From positions 231,173,084-231,237,083 of the forward strand of contig NC_058522.1 in assembly GCF_904849725.1 (NCBI RefSeq): a DNA stretch of 64,000 bases, given 5' to 3'. Source of the stretch: Hordeum vulgare subsp. vulgare (Eukaryota > Streptophyta > Magnoliopsida > Poales > Poaceae). The notes beneath the pieces were generated by a model. The model searched no databases, was not told the DNA's origin, and saw only the letters and a list, made by a program, of their open reading frames with translations. The translations under genes and the position numbers were made by a program. This document shows, in pieces, positions 21,451-33,417 of the stretch (position 1 is its first letter; the number at the start of each line of letters is the position of its first letter).

Positions 21451-22281
21451 TGTCGGTGCACTAAAGACTGGGGTCTCTAGTGCCCTAGACTTGTGCACGG
21501 GCGCAAAGATCCCCTGACGGTAGGGCGCGGCAGAATCTAGACAAGACACACCCCAAAGTATCCAAGGCCGCGGCAAGCATGCCTTGTCTGGAAGACACCC
21601 AAGCCCACATCCGTTTAATGGACGTGATGAACGCACCTAGCACAAGGCCCCGGCGAGCCTCCGTCGCCGGGAAGATAGTCGAAGCCCCCGACAAGCTTCC
21701 TTGCCGGGATGAAGCGCCAAGGCCCCGGCAAGCACCCTTGCCGAGATGACGTGTCAAGACACTAGAGGGCGACCGCCCTTGCCACAGTGCCACCCCCCCC
21801 CACCCCCGAGTTCCAGCTCATTCTACATGCGCCAGTGGGGCGTCCAGGTGTCGAAACACCTGGACACATGTCTTCACCAGCACTTAGCTGACATGGAAAA
21901 GACGTGCATTTAATGCACCTCACGGCAGTAAATGGATAAGCGCCACTCTAGGTTCACTGTAACATCTCGTGAACCTACCATCGAGCACTGTAGGTGACCC
22001 CTTTGCCTATAAAAGGAGGCCCTTAGCTCATTCACAAGGGGCGAGACCTTTTGGAGATTGGCCAAGACGACGGCTATCATCATTGTAAACGAATAACAAA
22101 AGAACGCTTAATACAATCAGACGAGCAGGACATAGGGTTTTACGCGTAAGCGGCCCGAATCTGGGTAAAAAGGTTTGCCGGGTGTTGATCGTTAGGTCTG
22201 CTCTTGACGTTGTTTTCCCCGCCCTACGATCACAAGGGTATCACGTTACTCCCCATAGGTGTCGACCTAGCATCGTCGACA
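21451..22281 (+). repeat. 3' LTR of element Z
   Basis: It is collinear with 18444-19269, with scattered substitutions, small indels and an expanded C-run near 21790. The TATA box is at 22008-22016. It ends cgtcgaca. Confidence 0.88.
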
Positions 22282-22943
22282 CTCTTGGGTGCTTAGTACC
22301 CTAGAGGTTGTTCTTCTTGGGTGCTTTGTCATCGTAGAAACTTGGTGGTGCCTCAGAACTCAATCATTGTGGTGCAAAGCTCCGAGAAAGCATCAGGGTC
22401 TCCAGTGAGGTTGTGGAGATTGCCCCGAGCATTTGAGGTCATCTCGGAGCCACAATTCATTCTGGTGAAGCTTCGTGGTGTTGTTGGGTGCCTCCAATTA
22501 AGTTGTGGAGATTGCCCCAACCTTGTTTGTATGGGTTCACTGACCATCCTCAAGGGTCCCTTAGTGGAATCACGACATCTTGCATTGTGCGAGGCTGTCG
22601 GGAGATTATGGTGGCCTTAGTGGCTTCTTGGGAGCATTGTGACTCCACACCGCTCCAATCGGAGATAAGAATCCGCAAGGGTGTGAACTTCGGGATACAT
22701 CATCGTCTCTACGTGCCTCACTTATCTCTTACCCGAGACCTTTACTTATGCACTTTACTTTGTGATAGCCATATTGTTTCTTGTTATATATCTTGCAATC
22801 ACTTAGTTGTTTATCTTGCTTAGCATAAGTTGTTGGTGCACATAGGTGAGCCTAGTTATTTTAGTTTTTGTGCTTGACATATTAAACGTTAGTTCCATTC
22901 TCGATTCGTTCAAGCCTAAACCATAACTATTTTAAAGCGCCTA
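22282..22943 (+). mobile_element. Copia-like LTR Y, right part
   Basis: This resumes LTR Y after Z. It contains a duplicated phrase ttgtggagattgcccc (about 22411 and 22504). The final segment, with gtgcttgaca and tcaagcctaaacc ending aagcgccta, resembles the end of cereal Copia LTRs but lacks the terminal bases, being cut by X2 at 22944. Confidence 0.55.
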
Positions 22944-25791
22944 TGTCACAACCCTAGTTTAACCTTGCTTGCCATTGCATTTGATTTGTTCAAGCCTAAA
23001 CCATAATTATTTAAATTCAATTGAAAGTGAACTCAGGGTTTACCAAGCCTTAGAGAATCTTTTTTCACAAAATCACCAAGATAAAAATTGCCTCAAATAT
23101 CTCGAAGAAATTGTTCATGTTGTTGTGTGAAAATATTGGCAAGAGGCAAAACCTAAAACAATATTTTTGGAATCACAGCGACATTTTATTTTGGGCTTTT
23201 GAGTTAATCTAACAACTATTTTCCATGGACTTATATTTATTATATATAAAACATAAGTCCATTAATTCTGAAACATTTTGTGGTGCTATGGTTTAATCCA
23301 TTGGACACACCTGCAAATTATTACAACTAGCAAAAAAAAAACCGTGCGTTGCAAGGGAAGAGAAAATAACACATGCTTTGAACGCAATATATTTTCACGT
23401 GGCATCACATTTGTGTTGTCGACGATGGCCTCAGTGCTCACACAACGAACACGTGTGTGAATGTACAATCACTCGGAATAACATGAGAAATATGTTTTTT
23501 CTCCCCACGAGATTTTTCAAAGGTGTGCATGTGTGGTTAACGATGTTTTCTTTCCTCTCAATTTGGTTTTAATTTAATGGATATTTATTGCAATTCGTAT
23601 GGTCGCCGGAAAGAGAGGAGAAAAAAGGACCGTGCACTACAGATTAAGTTTGCACCAAAAATAATATTTAAGAAGTATTCAACAGCTAAAAGTAACATCC
23701 TATTTAGATTCTACACATTTTTTCAATCAAATTTCATATATAACATGTTAAAAACGGAGTTACGGTTTAAAAGATATGGATAATTTTGTTTTAGATAAAA
23801 TATGGATTGATTAACTAAAAAGTCAGGGTTTTTTTGTTAAAACAAAAAATCGTTTCGGCTGACTTACATAGGGACGGCGGGTTGATTACTTAAAACATCT
23901 GGGATTATTATGAAAAATACAAAAAAAAAACGGTTCGGCTGTGACTAAAAGATGGACCGCGAGTTGATTATCTAAAATTGTGAGGACTTGTCTGCAAAAT
24001 GACAAAAAAACGGTTCGTTCTGACTTAAAATTGGACAGCGGGTTAATTACCTAAAACTGCGAGGGCTTTTCTATAAAATAACCGACGACGGACGTCGCTA
24101 TGCGCTTTATTATTAGGGAATATTTTATAAAATGTTTTGGTATATTTTTTAAACCAGGACAAATTAACTAAATTACAAAATAGAAACTTAAATAAATAAG
24201 AAAAGGGAGAAGATAAACTTACCTGTTCGGCCAACTTACGTGGCCTAGTAGCCGGCCCAGCCGACTAGCTTGTACGAGTTGTTGTCATCCTCTCACGAGG
24301 AGGACAGCGTCATGGCGCATGCGGGAGAAGCCCTTGCCACCTCCTTCTTGCCACTTCCCGAGCTCCTCGAGCTCATCCTCTCGCCACGGAGCCGTGCCCG
24401 AGTCCCTCGATCTCGCTCTGGCTCTCTCCCTGATTCTTTGCTCTCCCCCTCTTGTTCTAGTTCTCTGCCCCGAGTCCGCCTGAGAGTGCCGACGAGCACC
24501 ACCGTGGCCACCGACCACCTGTGGCCTAGCTACTACGTCCCACAACCCCGATTTTGAGCATCGCAACCCCAAGCAGAAGGAATCGAGCCGGTGTGCAATA
24601 CAACCTCACCGGGAGCATCGTCTTCATCACCAGTGAGCAAACATCGCCGGCGTCGATTCGTTACCGTCAGGGCCTCCCCGAGAAAGCCGAGCCATCCATC
24701 GAGTTCCTAGTGAGCTGTTCTTCCATTCCCCTCATTCCTCGCACCCGATTTTGAGCCGTCGCTCGCCTCCCCTTCATGACCGCAGCTCGCTGTCGCTGAG
24801 CTTCTTGTCACTATTGGTGTGGTCCTCTTCCTCCACCCACGCGTCCAAGCTTGAAATCGAGCTCGTGGAGCTCCGTAGAGGTTGTAGTGACCCTCACCCA
24901 GCTTGCACGTGCCCCACAACCCCACGCGTGACCGAGTCTGAGCCGCAGCCGCCGCTCACCTCATCGTTGGTGTTGATTTTGGCGACCATTTGGTCCAGCT
25001 CCTCCACCAATAGACACGACTCAGTCCCAGCTCTCCGTAGAGCCAAGCCACGCGTGAAACCGTTGTGTGTAGGCAAAATCCAATGAGCACCGTCATGTCT
25101 GGTGTCGCCAGCGTTGTGCCGTCGGTGGCTTTGACCATTTTGACAAGGGGTTTGAAACAGGTGGGCCCGAACCCTGATTAATTAATGATTTAGATACTAA
25201 TTTAAATAATTAGTTAACTAAACCATAACACACTGACACTGGGCCCACACGCTTAATAAATTCATCTTAGTTTAATTAACCCCTTGTTTACCTCCGTGTC
25301 ATTGAGAGGTGGGTCCCGGTTGTAAGTTTTGACCTCGACCGGCCCTGTTGACCGGCTGACGCAATGATGACATGGTGCTAATGCAGTAATGCATTTTTTG
25401 GAATTGTTTTAATCCAAAATAATTAGGAAATTCCATAAAAAGCTATAAACTTTGAAAGATCATAGAAATTCAACTATAACTCCAATGAAAATAAATTATA
25501 TATGAAAAATTAGCAAAAATGCAAGGAATCTGTTTATGCCATGTTCATGCATGTTTAAGCAAGTTAACATCATCAACGAGGACAAACGATGATTAGGGAA
25601 AATTTGATAAATAGTTTGGAGTTGGAATTTGATGCCTATTTGAATTCCACTTCAATTAATATGACCAAGATTGTACTAGTTAAATTTAGTACCTTAACAT
25701 GCCATATCATACATCATGTTTGTTGCATCACATTGAATGTGTTCCTTCTTCCTATTTGCCAGTATTATTCCTTCTCGATAGACGATGGTTC
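22944..25791 (+). mobile_element. Long Gypsy LTR X2, left part
   Basis: It starts TGTCACAACCC at 22944. It is non-coding and includes an 80-bp tandem repeat (23851-24090) and a GC-rich block (about 24235-25150) with chance ORFs. From about 25150 it aligns with X1. The Maximus-type element interrupts it after 25791, and it resumes at 40112. Joining X2 to the tail known from X1 gives an LTR of about 5 kb, unusually long. The GC-rich block may be promoter/leader sequence. Confidence 0.65.
23851..24090 (+). repeat. Three imperfect 80-bp tandem repeats
   Basis: Units begin at 23851, 23931 and 24011, each with cgg/cgtttcgg...gactta followed by a gcgggttgatta-like phrase and an A-rich end. The period is 80 bp in both steps. 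No coding sense is visible. Confidence 0.75.
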
Positions 25792-27210
25792 TGAAAGTGC
25801 GTTATATCGACTAGAGGGGGGGGGTGAATAGGCGATTTTTAGAATTTCATCGTTGAGGAAATTCCTTTTGAGGAAATTCCTCATTGATGAATAACGTGCA
25901 ACGGAAACAACGCAGGATAAGAGGTGCAAAGATTACAAGAACAGTTTTCTTGATGAAGATTATGAAAACGGTTTGTACAGTATGCAGGCACAGAATAAGC
26001 AGGTGAAGATTAACTGGTATGAAGAATTTGAGGTTGAGGAAATTCAGAGAAAGTCTTCAGCAAATTCTTCAAACAAAGGCAATGAAAGTCTTCAACATAC
26101 AATATTGAGAAATTGAAAGAGTTGAAGAAATAGAACCCGTATCACAATGAAGACAGTCGTTGATGACCGAGTTCCAACTGCTGTGACAGTCGTACGTCTC
26201 GTTTGGAGCGGCTTGGTATTGAAACCAAAGGACACACACTCCCGGGACACACAGTCCCTACCGTATTCTCCTTCAGCTAAGGACACAAAGTCCTCGCCCA
26301 ACATTCGTGGTAAGTCTTCAGGGCAGACTTCCAAACCCTCACAAACTCGGTCACCCGACAATCCACAATTGACTGCTGGATTGCTCTAGACCATGACGCC
26401 TAACCGTCTGGAGGATGCACAGTCCTCAAAGGTAAAAGGCTTCAGTTCCACACAGGAACAAATTCCTCAGTGTTGCTCAATCACTTGGTTTTGGTTTGTG
26501 GTTTGGTGTTTGGGGTATTTCCTCATTTGATGATTTACTCTCGAAGACTCTGAGGAATTTGGGTTGCTCTAAATGACAAGTGTGAGTTTCTCGCGGAGCA
26601 GCCAACCAGCGGATGGTTATGGGGGGGCGGCTATTTATAGCCTGGAAGCATCCCGACATGATTTGACATTAATGCCCTTGAATATTATGACCGTTGGTGT
26701 GGATAAGATCGGCTAGGTGGCGTGAATCGCGACAACGGTCAGGACTCTCAACTGTGAGAGTCCTCATGTCTCTCATATTCCTCACTTTAGGATTTTGTAG
26801 GATTAGGCTTGGGGTGAGCATCATGAGGAAATTCATTCCGTAGTATTACCTCGACCCCCTTTAACAGTACGGTGTTCCTATGACTCAAGAGTGAAGAAAA
26901 TGAAACAGAAAGAATAAATCTTCACGCTTCAAAGTCTTCGGACTGATTTTCTTCAGGACACACCGAATTCCTTATCTTCAATATCTTCATGAGGAATATC
27001 AATTTCATCGCAATTTCTTCGTGATCAAAATCTTCAACATAAGACCAATTTCTTCAGCCAAAGATATACATTTTTAGGGGTCGATATTCATCGTATAACT
27101 CAAACACCTGAGCGACTTATAGAGCATGTGTACACTTATAAACACATTAGTTACTTAACCTATAAGTCTTCAAACCACCAAAATCACTAAGGACACTAGA
27201 TGCACTTACA
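25792..27210 (-). repeat. 3' LTR of the Maximus-type element
   Basis: The 1,419-bp LTR starts TGTAAGTGC (reverse strand, at 27210) and ends GCACTTTCA (25792). It matches 38710-40111 with scattered changes. The word tgaggaa recurs in it many times. Short ORFs here (about 26090-26390) are repeated in the other LTR and are not genes. Confidence 0.92.
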
Positions 27211-27230
27211 ATCTCCCCCTTTTTGGTGGT
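27211..27230 (-). promoter_or_regulatory. Polypurine tract of the Maximus-type element
   Basis: The reverse strand reads AAAAAGGGGGAGAT immediately before the LTR start, the standard position and composition for priming plus-strand synthesis. Confidence 0.8.
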
Positions 27231-27735
27231 TGATGACAATTAGGTTAAGTTTTCAAGGGGGATAAAAATATGAAGTGTAAATGCTGAGTTTGAGGAATTT
27301 AAAATCAAGATAGTAAGAGACTCCCCATGAAGATGTGCATATTTTGAGGAAATTGCTTTTCACAACAGATGCACATTGATGATTTATATCATGGAGATCT
27401 CCCCGTGTATCTTTTAAATCATGCATACATTTGACATAGAAAATGAGGAATTTGAGAATGCATGATGAGAAATGGTATCTAACGAATTTCAGCATGCGTG
27501 CATTAATACTTTGAGGAATAAGCATGCGAAGAAAAACGTTCAAAACGTCAGAGTACCATCGGGCTTAAGTTACAACTCATTACATAAAACACTTCAGAAG
27601 AACCAAGAGTTTGTAACTTAATAAAGTTCATAAGCCCCAAAATAAATCCTGCGTGAAGACTAACTCAGATTTCTTCCCTTTGTCATCAAGCAACGAAAAG
27701 GGACAAAACAGATGACTAACGCCCCATGAAGCCTT

Positions 27736-28701
27736 TCACTTTTTTGCTGATGAAGAGGCATGAGGATTCTTGGCGACAGGCTTCTTCCTTGGACCAGTTG
27801 CAGTGTCTTCTGGTTCTTCATCAAATTCTGTGGTGCGGAATGAAGAAAAAAAACTGTCCTCAAGGTCAGGAACTGGAATTGGCTCGAATTTCTTCTTCGG
27901 AGGCCACGACCAGTCGAAGTCCTGAGTGAGCTCCAATTCCTCAAGTTCCTCCTGAGTCTTTAGATGAGTCAAGGTGGCCCAGGTACGATCAAACACCTCA
28001 TGAAGATAATAGTGATTTTTCCTCACTGCATTCTGAGTCTCATTGAGGGTTTTCACAATGGCACTGAATTGACGTTTTAACCATTTGTGATTGCGATCGA
28101 CCTTGTGATGAAGACTTAGGAGTAGCTCTCTGTTGTTCATCACTCTTGGGGCACTTGGGCTTGGTGGATCTTGAGTAGCAGTGTCATCATATGAAGAATA
28201 TGATTCTGCATCGCGAAAGTGGCCATCAAGGGGCCGATTTCCTTCATTAATGACAGATTTTCCTTTGCCTTCAACAGGCTCAAATGACTTCTTGATGACT
28301 TTGATGGGTGGCAGATATCCTATGTGATTAGGAAAATCAGCATTGTAGTTGATGCGTGGCGTACTTCTGATGAATCTCATGATCCGCGGAGCATAAATCT
28401 TCATATCAAATGGCGACAACGCATTATCAGCCAAACTCCTCAGGAAGAAGTCATGAAGGTTTATTGGTATACCATGGATGATATTGAAGAGGATATCCTT
28501 CATGATGCCTATGAAATCTTCTTCATCATCATGGCCTTTGATAGGAGCGATGACATTGGCCAGGATTCTGTAGACCGTTCGTTGTTCATACTTCAAGTCT
28601 TGAACCAGAAAGCGAGTCCTGGGAGGTTGGTCCTTGGCCAAAGGCTTCGTGAGGACTTCCATCAGTCTGTTGGGCAGCTCACATTCATCATACATTAGCA
28701 C
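27736..28701 (-). pseudogene. Accessory ORF of the Maximus-type element, C-terminal part
   Basis: The 321-codon reverse frame is open from 28701 to a stop at 27736. Its N-terminal third (up to IGYLPPIK) is globular in composition, with a helix-rich HDFFLRSLADN segment. It resembles the 'putative plant transposon protein' domain found in accessory proteins of plant retroelements; this is pattern recognition only. The remainder is hydrophilic, with heptad-like stretches (about residues 190-260), and ends in a Lys/Ser-rich tail. It is in a different frame from the piece just upstream (28688-30025), so a frameshift separates them. SIRE-type elements often carry an extra 3' ORF that has been called env-like; I see no signal peptide or membrane segment here that would support an envelope role. 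Confidence 0.5.
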
Positions 28702-30025
28702 CGCATTTTCTGAGGGAATTGAGACTAGGCGCTTTGTAGTGCGTGTGCTGAGTCATCCAATCCAACACCCAAGTGTTGACATCCTTCGGGTCTCCAGAGA
28801 TATGCAAACTGGCGTAGAACTGAAGAATTATGTCACAGTTCCAGTCACCTATGTCAGTGTAGAGAGGCAGCAGTCCAGCTTCCTGAAGAACATTGAGGAC
28901 TGGAGTGAAGCAAAGAATTTCTTCCATGTCAATGCGAGGAATATGCTTGTGCTAAAATATTTTGTTCCTCCCACAGAGCACAGATGCATAGTAGTTAAGC
29001 TGAGTCCTCGTCCAGAATTTCCGGTGCCTGATGTGAAGCTTACCATATGGATTTGCTCCTGTGAAGTACATCCGTTCTACATAGAATGCTTCCTTTTGAA
29101 ACTTTGGCCTCCTCGAAAAAGGCTCATTTTGCTGTGGTTGAAGATTATGCTGCCGTTCTTGAGGAGGAGCTACTATCATTGTTGTTTCTGTGTTGACCAC
29201 AACAATAACAATTTTGGTGTTAGGGGCAGGAGCATTTTCTTCGTTCTGACATTTTTCTTCAGGTTGAGGATTTTCCTCAGCTTGAGGAATTTGCTTGGTC
29301 AAGGAGGCAGTTATAGCATTGGTCGCTGCATTATCTTCAGCTGATGCAGCTGATCCTTGAGCAGATTCTTCATAGACAGTCTTCCCATCAAATCATGTGA
29401 GGATTTCTGTTGCAGCAGGAGTAGGAGGGATTTGGGTAGACCTTGGTGAGCGATGAGTCTCTTCCCAGAAGTCATCACGAAAAACTGGAGTGGTGCACTC
29501 AATATCATCAGAGGTCTTTTGAGGAATGGAGGGTTGAGGAATGTCATCAATTTGAATTTCCTCATCCATGATATCTTCAGCTTCAACATCTTCCATTTCC
29601 TCATCCTCTTGAGGAATGACATAGTCAATTCCAAAGGGAACCAGTGAGTAGGATGGAGCTACATTCAGAGGCGTAGCATCCACTGGGGCAGTTGAAGATT
29701 CTGTCTGAGTGACGATTGGGCGCTAGACCTCTGTGGATTCTAAGGTCATTAAAGCTTTTATTTTCTTTGCTTCTTTCTCAGCAGCTTTGGTGTTCTTCAC
29801 GTCTGATGCAGACGAAATCATTTTCTTCACCTTTGCGGGTTGAGGTGAAGGAATTGTTTCTTCAGGAGCTGGTGCAGACACAGTCCTGGCAGTTTCCTCA
29901 GCTGAAGCATTTTCTTCAGCTCGAACATTTTCTTCAGCTGGAGCAGATTCATCAGCTGGAATATCTTGAGGAATTTCCTCAGCAGCAGGTTCATCAGCTT
30001 CATCTTCTTCTGTTAGCTGAACCAA
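28688..30025 (-). pseudogene. Accessory ORF, middle part with three internal stops
   Basis: Four open pieces (29723-30025, 29393-29683, 28952-29302, 28688-28927) lie in one reverse frame, separated by TAG (29723), TGA (29393) and TAG (28952). The first part is an Ala/Glu/Pro-rich linker with repeated AEEN motifs, the second is acidic, and the last two look globular and include VLDWMTQHTHYK. Read together they form one chain between the N-terminal and C-terminal parts. TAG and TGA are what C-to-T changes in CAG and CGA codons give. No enzyme motif is recognised. Confidence 0.5.
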
Positions 30026-31365
30026 AGATAGCTAGACTCAGGTAGCTTTTGCTGCACAGGAGGAGCAACTTTCTTGTTGTATTCATCAACTGCATTTGTT
30101 GCAAACTTGATGAAATTCACCTTGATACTTTGATGATCAAATAGGCTCGTGTACTTATCTGTCAAGGTTCTCAGTTCGGCCTGGGTTGAAACAAGAGCTT
30201 CACGCATCAGATTGAGGAGATTCTGCTTAAGGAATTTCTCCTTTTTCAGTTTAGCAACCTTTGCTTGCTTGGCTTGCTGTTCATTCCATTTTGCCTCATT
30301 GATGAATGTGAAAACCATGTGACTGAGACCAAGGGGAAGCTTCAAGTCATCAATGGGAGTGTTTGGATTTTCATACCAGACATTGATGAAATCCAGCAGA
30401 ACCTTGGGGTCCATGGCAAGAGGAATAGAGCTGCCTGAGTCTTGTGCAACTCGTTCCGGCTTGTTTCTGATGATTGCTTGAAGAGTTTCATCATCGAATT
30501 CCTCACTTCCTTCTGATACACAAGGAATGTTGATGACTTTGCTTGGACTGGTCCTGATGCCTCTTCTAGCAGTCATTATAGCCTTCAAAAGTGTTGGCGA
30601 AGACTTTGTAGCAGAGCTCGTGGCAGATGGTACTGAGGAGCTAGAATGAGCAGGCTGATGCTTAACTACATGCTTTTGTTTGGGCTGTGAGGACTGTGGT
30701 GCTGTTGAAAGTATTGGCCCTGGTGCAGCCTTCTGAGGCAATTGCTCTTTTGGCACTGAGGCCTTTGGTTTCTTTGGCATAGTCTTCTTCTCAGGAATCG
30801 TTGTACCAGATGCTTCAACAGCTGAAGAGGTGGCGGCAGTGGCAGCAGCAGTAGAGTCCACATTGAATTTCTTCACTGCAGCTTCTGCTTTCCTCTAAAG
30901 CTTAGAGAGATGTTTGTCTTTCTCCTCAGGGTAATCCTCAATTGTTTCAACACTTGAGGGATGTGCAGCCTGTTGATTACCCAGAGGAGGCCTCTTGCAT
31001 GGTGGCTTGAAGGCGAATTTCTTCACATACTTAGGAGTTACATAGCGATATTTCTTCCACTCCTTAGTCCACCTGCGTTTGATTTTCTGAAGCCTTATCT
31101 TACGCTTCGGCATGGTTTCTTTGCCATATATTTCCTCATCAGGTGTGAAGTAGTCAGCGTATGTTTCTTCAGGAATATCAAATGCAGTGTTCTGTTCAAG
31201 TTTCTTTCCTCCTTTTTGCTTTCTGTCATCTTCCATTTTCTTCAACTGAGGCTTTTGCTGAGGAATTTGCACTCTTGAAGATTCTGATGACACTGGTAAA
31301 GTTTCTTCGAGGAACGTTGCAAATGAGTTAAGTTGATGAGAACCTAGTGATTCATCAGTTGACAT
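30013..31365 (-). pseudogene. Accessory ORF, N-terminal part with one in-frame TAG
   Basis: The reverse ATG at 31365 opens 156 codons to a TAG at 30895-30897. The same frame then continues from 30894 to 30013 (about 290 codons). The first piece is charged, with a basic segment rich in KRKIRLQKIKRRWTKEWKKY. The second begins with an Ala/Thr/Pro/Lys-rich disordered stretch and then a more ordered segment (PLGLSHMVFTFI). The single TAG could be a recent mutation or read through; I favour mutation, given the other stops downstream. A promoter-like region lies upstream. It has no similarity I recognise to gag or pol and its function is unknown. Confidence 0.5.
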
Positions 31366-31624
31366 TTTTTACGTGTGAACAGAGTATGGGTGCGAAGAAT
31401 TTGGAGAGGTCATATGCGTACTCAGATTTGAAGAAATTGAAGATTTTTAGAAGTTTAAGAATTTGACCAGTGGGTTGAGGAATTTGACTAAGCATTCTAA
31501 TCTTGGGTTCTAGAGTTGTGCGGATTCGAGAATTTACACAATTGGGGAATCTTATGAAGAATTTGAGTGGCTTAGTGAAATTCATCAAGTGTTTGAGGAA
31601 TGAGTGTGCGAGGCAGACAGACAC

Positions 31625-31699
31625 TGAGGAAAAACATATTTCGCTAATCTAAAGTGAAATAGTAGATCAACAGAGGTAGTAAAATAAGATTTTAATTAC
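31625..31699 (-). other. Possible leader intron of the accessory gene
   Basis: On the reverse strand a donor (...CTCAGG, GTAATT at 31699) and an acceptor (TTTTTCCTCAG ending at 31625) bound 75 bp, AT-rich against a GC-richer leader. It lies between the TATA-like box and the ATG at 31365. Predicted only. Confidence 0.35.
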
Positions 31700-31963
31700 C
31701 CTGAGCGGAGAACACGAAGAACGGAAGCAGTAAAAGTGAGAAGATCTTCGGTTCAGATCTTCTATGACCTAACTTGGCGGCAGAAGACAACTACAGCGGT
31801 GGCGGAGGAAGAGATTCTGCTTCCGGCGTGAGTTCGGCGACGGCGAGGGCGAGGCTATGAAGCTGTTCCTCACCGACGACGAGATTGCTAGCGGTGTCGC
31901 TAGGTTTGAGCTCGAGCGGAGAGGTGACGAGAGGACGAAGGGTTTTAAATGAGGGGGGAAGGA

Positions 31964-31974
31964 CCTATTTATAG
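31964..31974 (-). promoter_or_regulatory. TATA box upstream of the accessory ORF
   Basis: Reverse-strand CTATAAATAGG is a strong plant TATA box. A palindromic G-box, CACGTG (32043-32048), lies about 70 bases further upstream, and a GC- and CT-rich leader follows. This suggests a separate promoter inside the retroelement for the accessory reading frame. Confidence 0.45.
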
Positions 31975-32349
31975 CTGAGATGAAAAAATGTTCGCGCGAA
32001 TCTTTTGGACCGAACTCCCCTTGCCTATTCGTCTCCGCACGACACGTGGAGCGCACGATTGAAGTGGTGGAGATCGTGCTTATCTGATCGTGGGAAGTGG
32101 GTTCAGTTACTGTGTAACGACATAAAATTCATTTTTTAAGATTTGAGGATTTCGTTGGAAAATCCTGAGCTGACAAGGACATAGTGAGGATTTTGAACAA
32201 GTTTCAAGTAGAACGCATATGAAGAATTGAATAGACTGGGTTGAGTATAGCATAGAGGGGAGTCGGGTCTGATCACATTCACTTAGATGAAATATCAAAT
32301 TGAAGACAGAGCTATAAGTGAATGTTGTTGAGGACTTTGAAATCTCAGT

Positions 32350-32352
<3 letters not shown>

Positions 32353-32386
<34 letters not shown>

Positions 32387-32424
32387 CATACATATATATA
32401 TATACATACATATATATATATATA
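32353..32424. repeat. (TA)n microsatellite
   Basis: Runs of ta interrupted by tacatacata lie between the end of pol and the accessory promoter region. ORFs reading YIYIYI here are artefacts of the repeat. Confidence 0.95.
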
Positions 32425-32742
32425 GGCAAATGAAAATCATCAAACATTTTGAAGATTTTGGAAATCTTGAGGATTTTGTGACAAAGCGTCAGGTTGATGA
32501 ATTTCAACTTTGAAGAAAAACAGATTGAAGGTTTTCAAAGTTGGGTAGTGGCGTGACCCACCGTATAAGAATGGTGATTTCAGGCGCTGCGTACACTTGT
32601 CGTAGGGCCCTGAGAACCAAATTCTTTATTAATTTCATCACACTAAGAGTGATATTCTTCATTGATTGAAGAAAATCAATTCTTCGTGTGTTGCACATCT
32701 AAGTCATCAATTTTGCATAAGTGTTAGGGTGTGTGCCTGTTT

Positions 32743-33417
32743 TCACAAAACATTTGAAGACTCTAAGATATTTAGCTCACACCTCAACTTGCAAAATCTT
32801 TTCTCATCCAAGGGCTTAGTGAAAATATCTGCTAGTTGATCGTCAATCTTCACATGGTCGATGATGATATTGCCCTTGACGACATGGTCCCGAAGAAAAT
32901 GATGACGAATCTGGATGTGCTTAGTCTTCGAATGTTGTACTGGGTTGTATGCGTTCTTGATTGAACTCTCATTGTCGCAGTAGAGAGGCACATTCTTCAT
33001 GTTGATGTTGTAGTCCTTGAGGGTTTGCTTCGTCCATAGCAATTGACCACAACATGATCCAGCAGCAATGTAGTCAACTTCAGAAGTGGAGAGAGAAACA
33101 TAGTTCTGCTTCTTTGAGGACCAGCAGACTAATGATCTTCCGAGGAAATGACAAGTGCCAGATGTTGACTTGAGATCCACACGGTCACGAGCATAGTCAG
33201 AATCAGAATATCCCACAAGATGAAGATTTGATCCCTTGGGGTACCATAATCATAGTATTGGTGTGTGAGCTAAGAATCGAAGAATATGCTTCACACCCTT
33301 ATGGTGTGATTCCTTCGGCTTTGCTTGAAAGCGAGCACACATGCAAACACTAAGCATTATATCTGGCCTAGATGCACATAGATACAATAAATAGCCAATC
33401 ATCGAGCGATATACCTG
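32743..33417 (-). pseudogene. RNase H end of Copia pol
   Basis: The 157-codon open piece (32743-33216) begins MGYSDSDYARD, the usual Copia RNase H start. It includes STSGTCHFLG, a SLSTSEVDYIAA block (normally EAEY; here D replaces A), CDNESSIK, and KHIQIRHHFLRD. These hold the expected acidic residues D, E and D. The same frame runs upstream to 33417 as the RT-RNase H connection, after a stop at 33418. RNase H removes the RNA strand during reverse transcription. The pol frame ends normally at 32743. Confidence 0.85.

Larger units (their letters stand above)
18444..22281 (+). mobile_element. Small non-autonomous LTR retrotransposon Z
   Basis: The element is 3,838 bp. LTRs are 18444-19269 (826 bp) and 21451-22281 (831 bp), with TGTCG/CGACA ends (the 5' LTR copy ends cagaca). 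Flanks share CTCT (18440-18443 and 22282-22285), a 4-bp duplication or a 5-bp one that lost a base. A primer-site-like tggcgcgccaggtagggg lies just after the 5' LTR, and G-rich sequence precedes the 3' LTR. The 2.2-kb interior has no gag or pol. The primer site and general form recall plant Tat-lineage Gypsy elements, a tentative placement. Confidence 0.85.

Noticed and set aside
24270..25086. Ser/Arg/Pro-rich ORFs of about 95-110 codons in X2
   Set aside because: Both strands are open at once, as expected from GC-rich sequence, with no recognisable domain and a position inside an LTR.
32322..32513. ORFs reading YIYIYI on both strands
   Set aside because: Artefacts of the (TA)n microsatellite.
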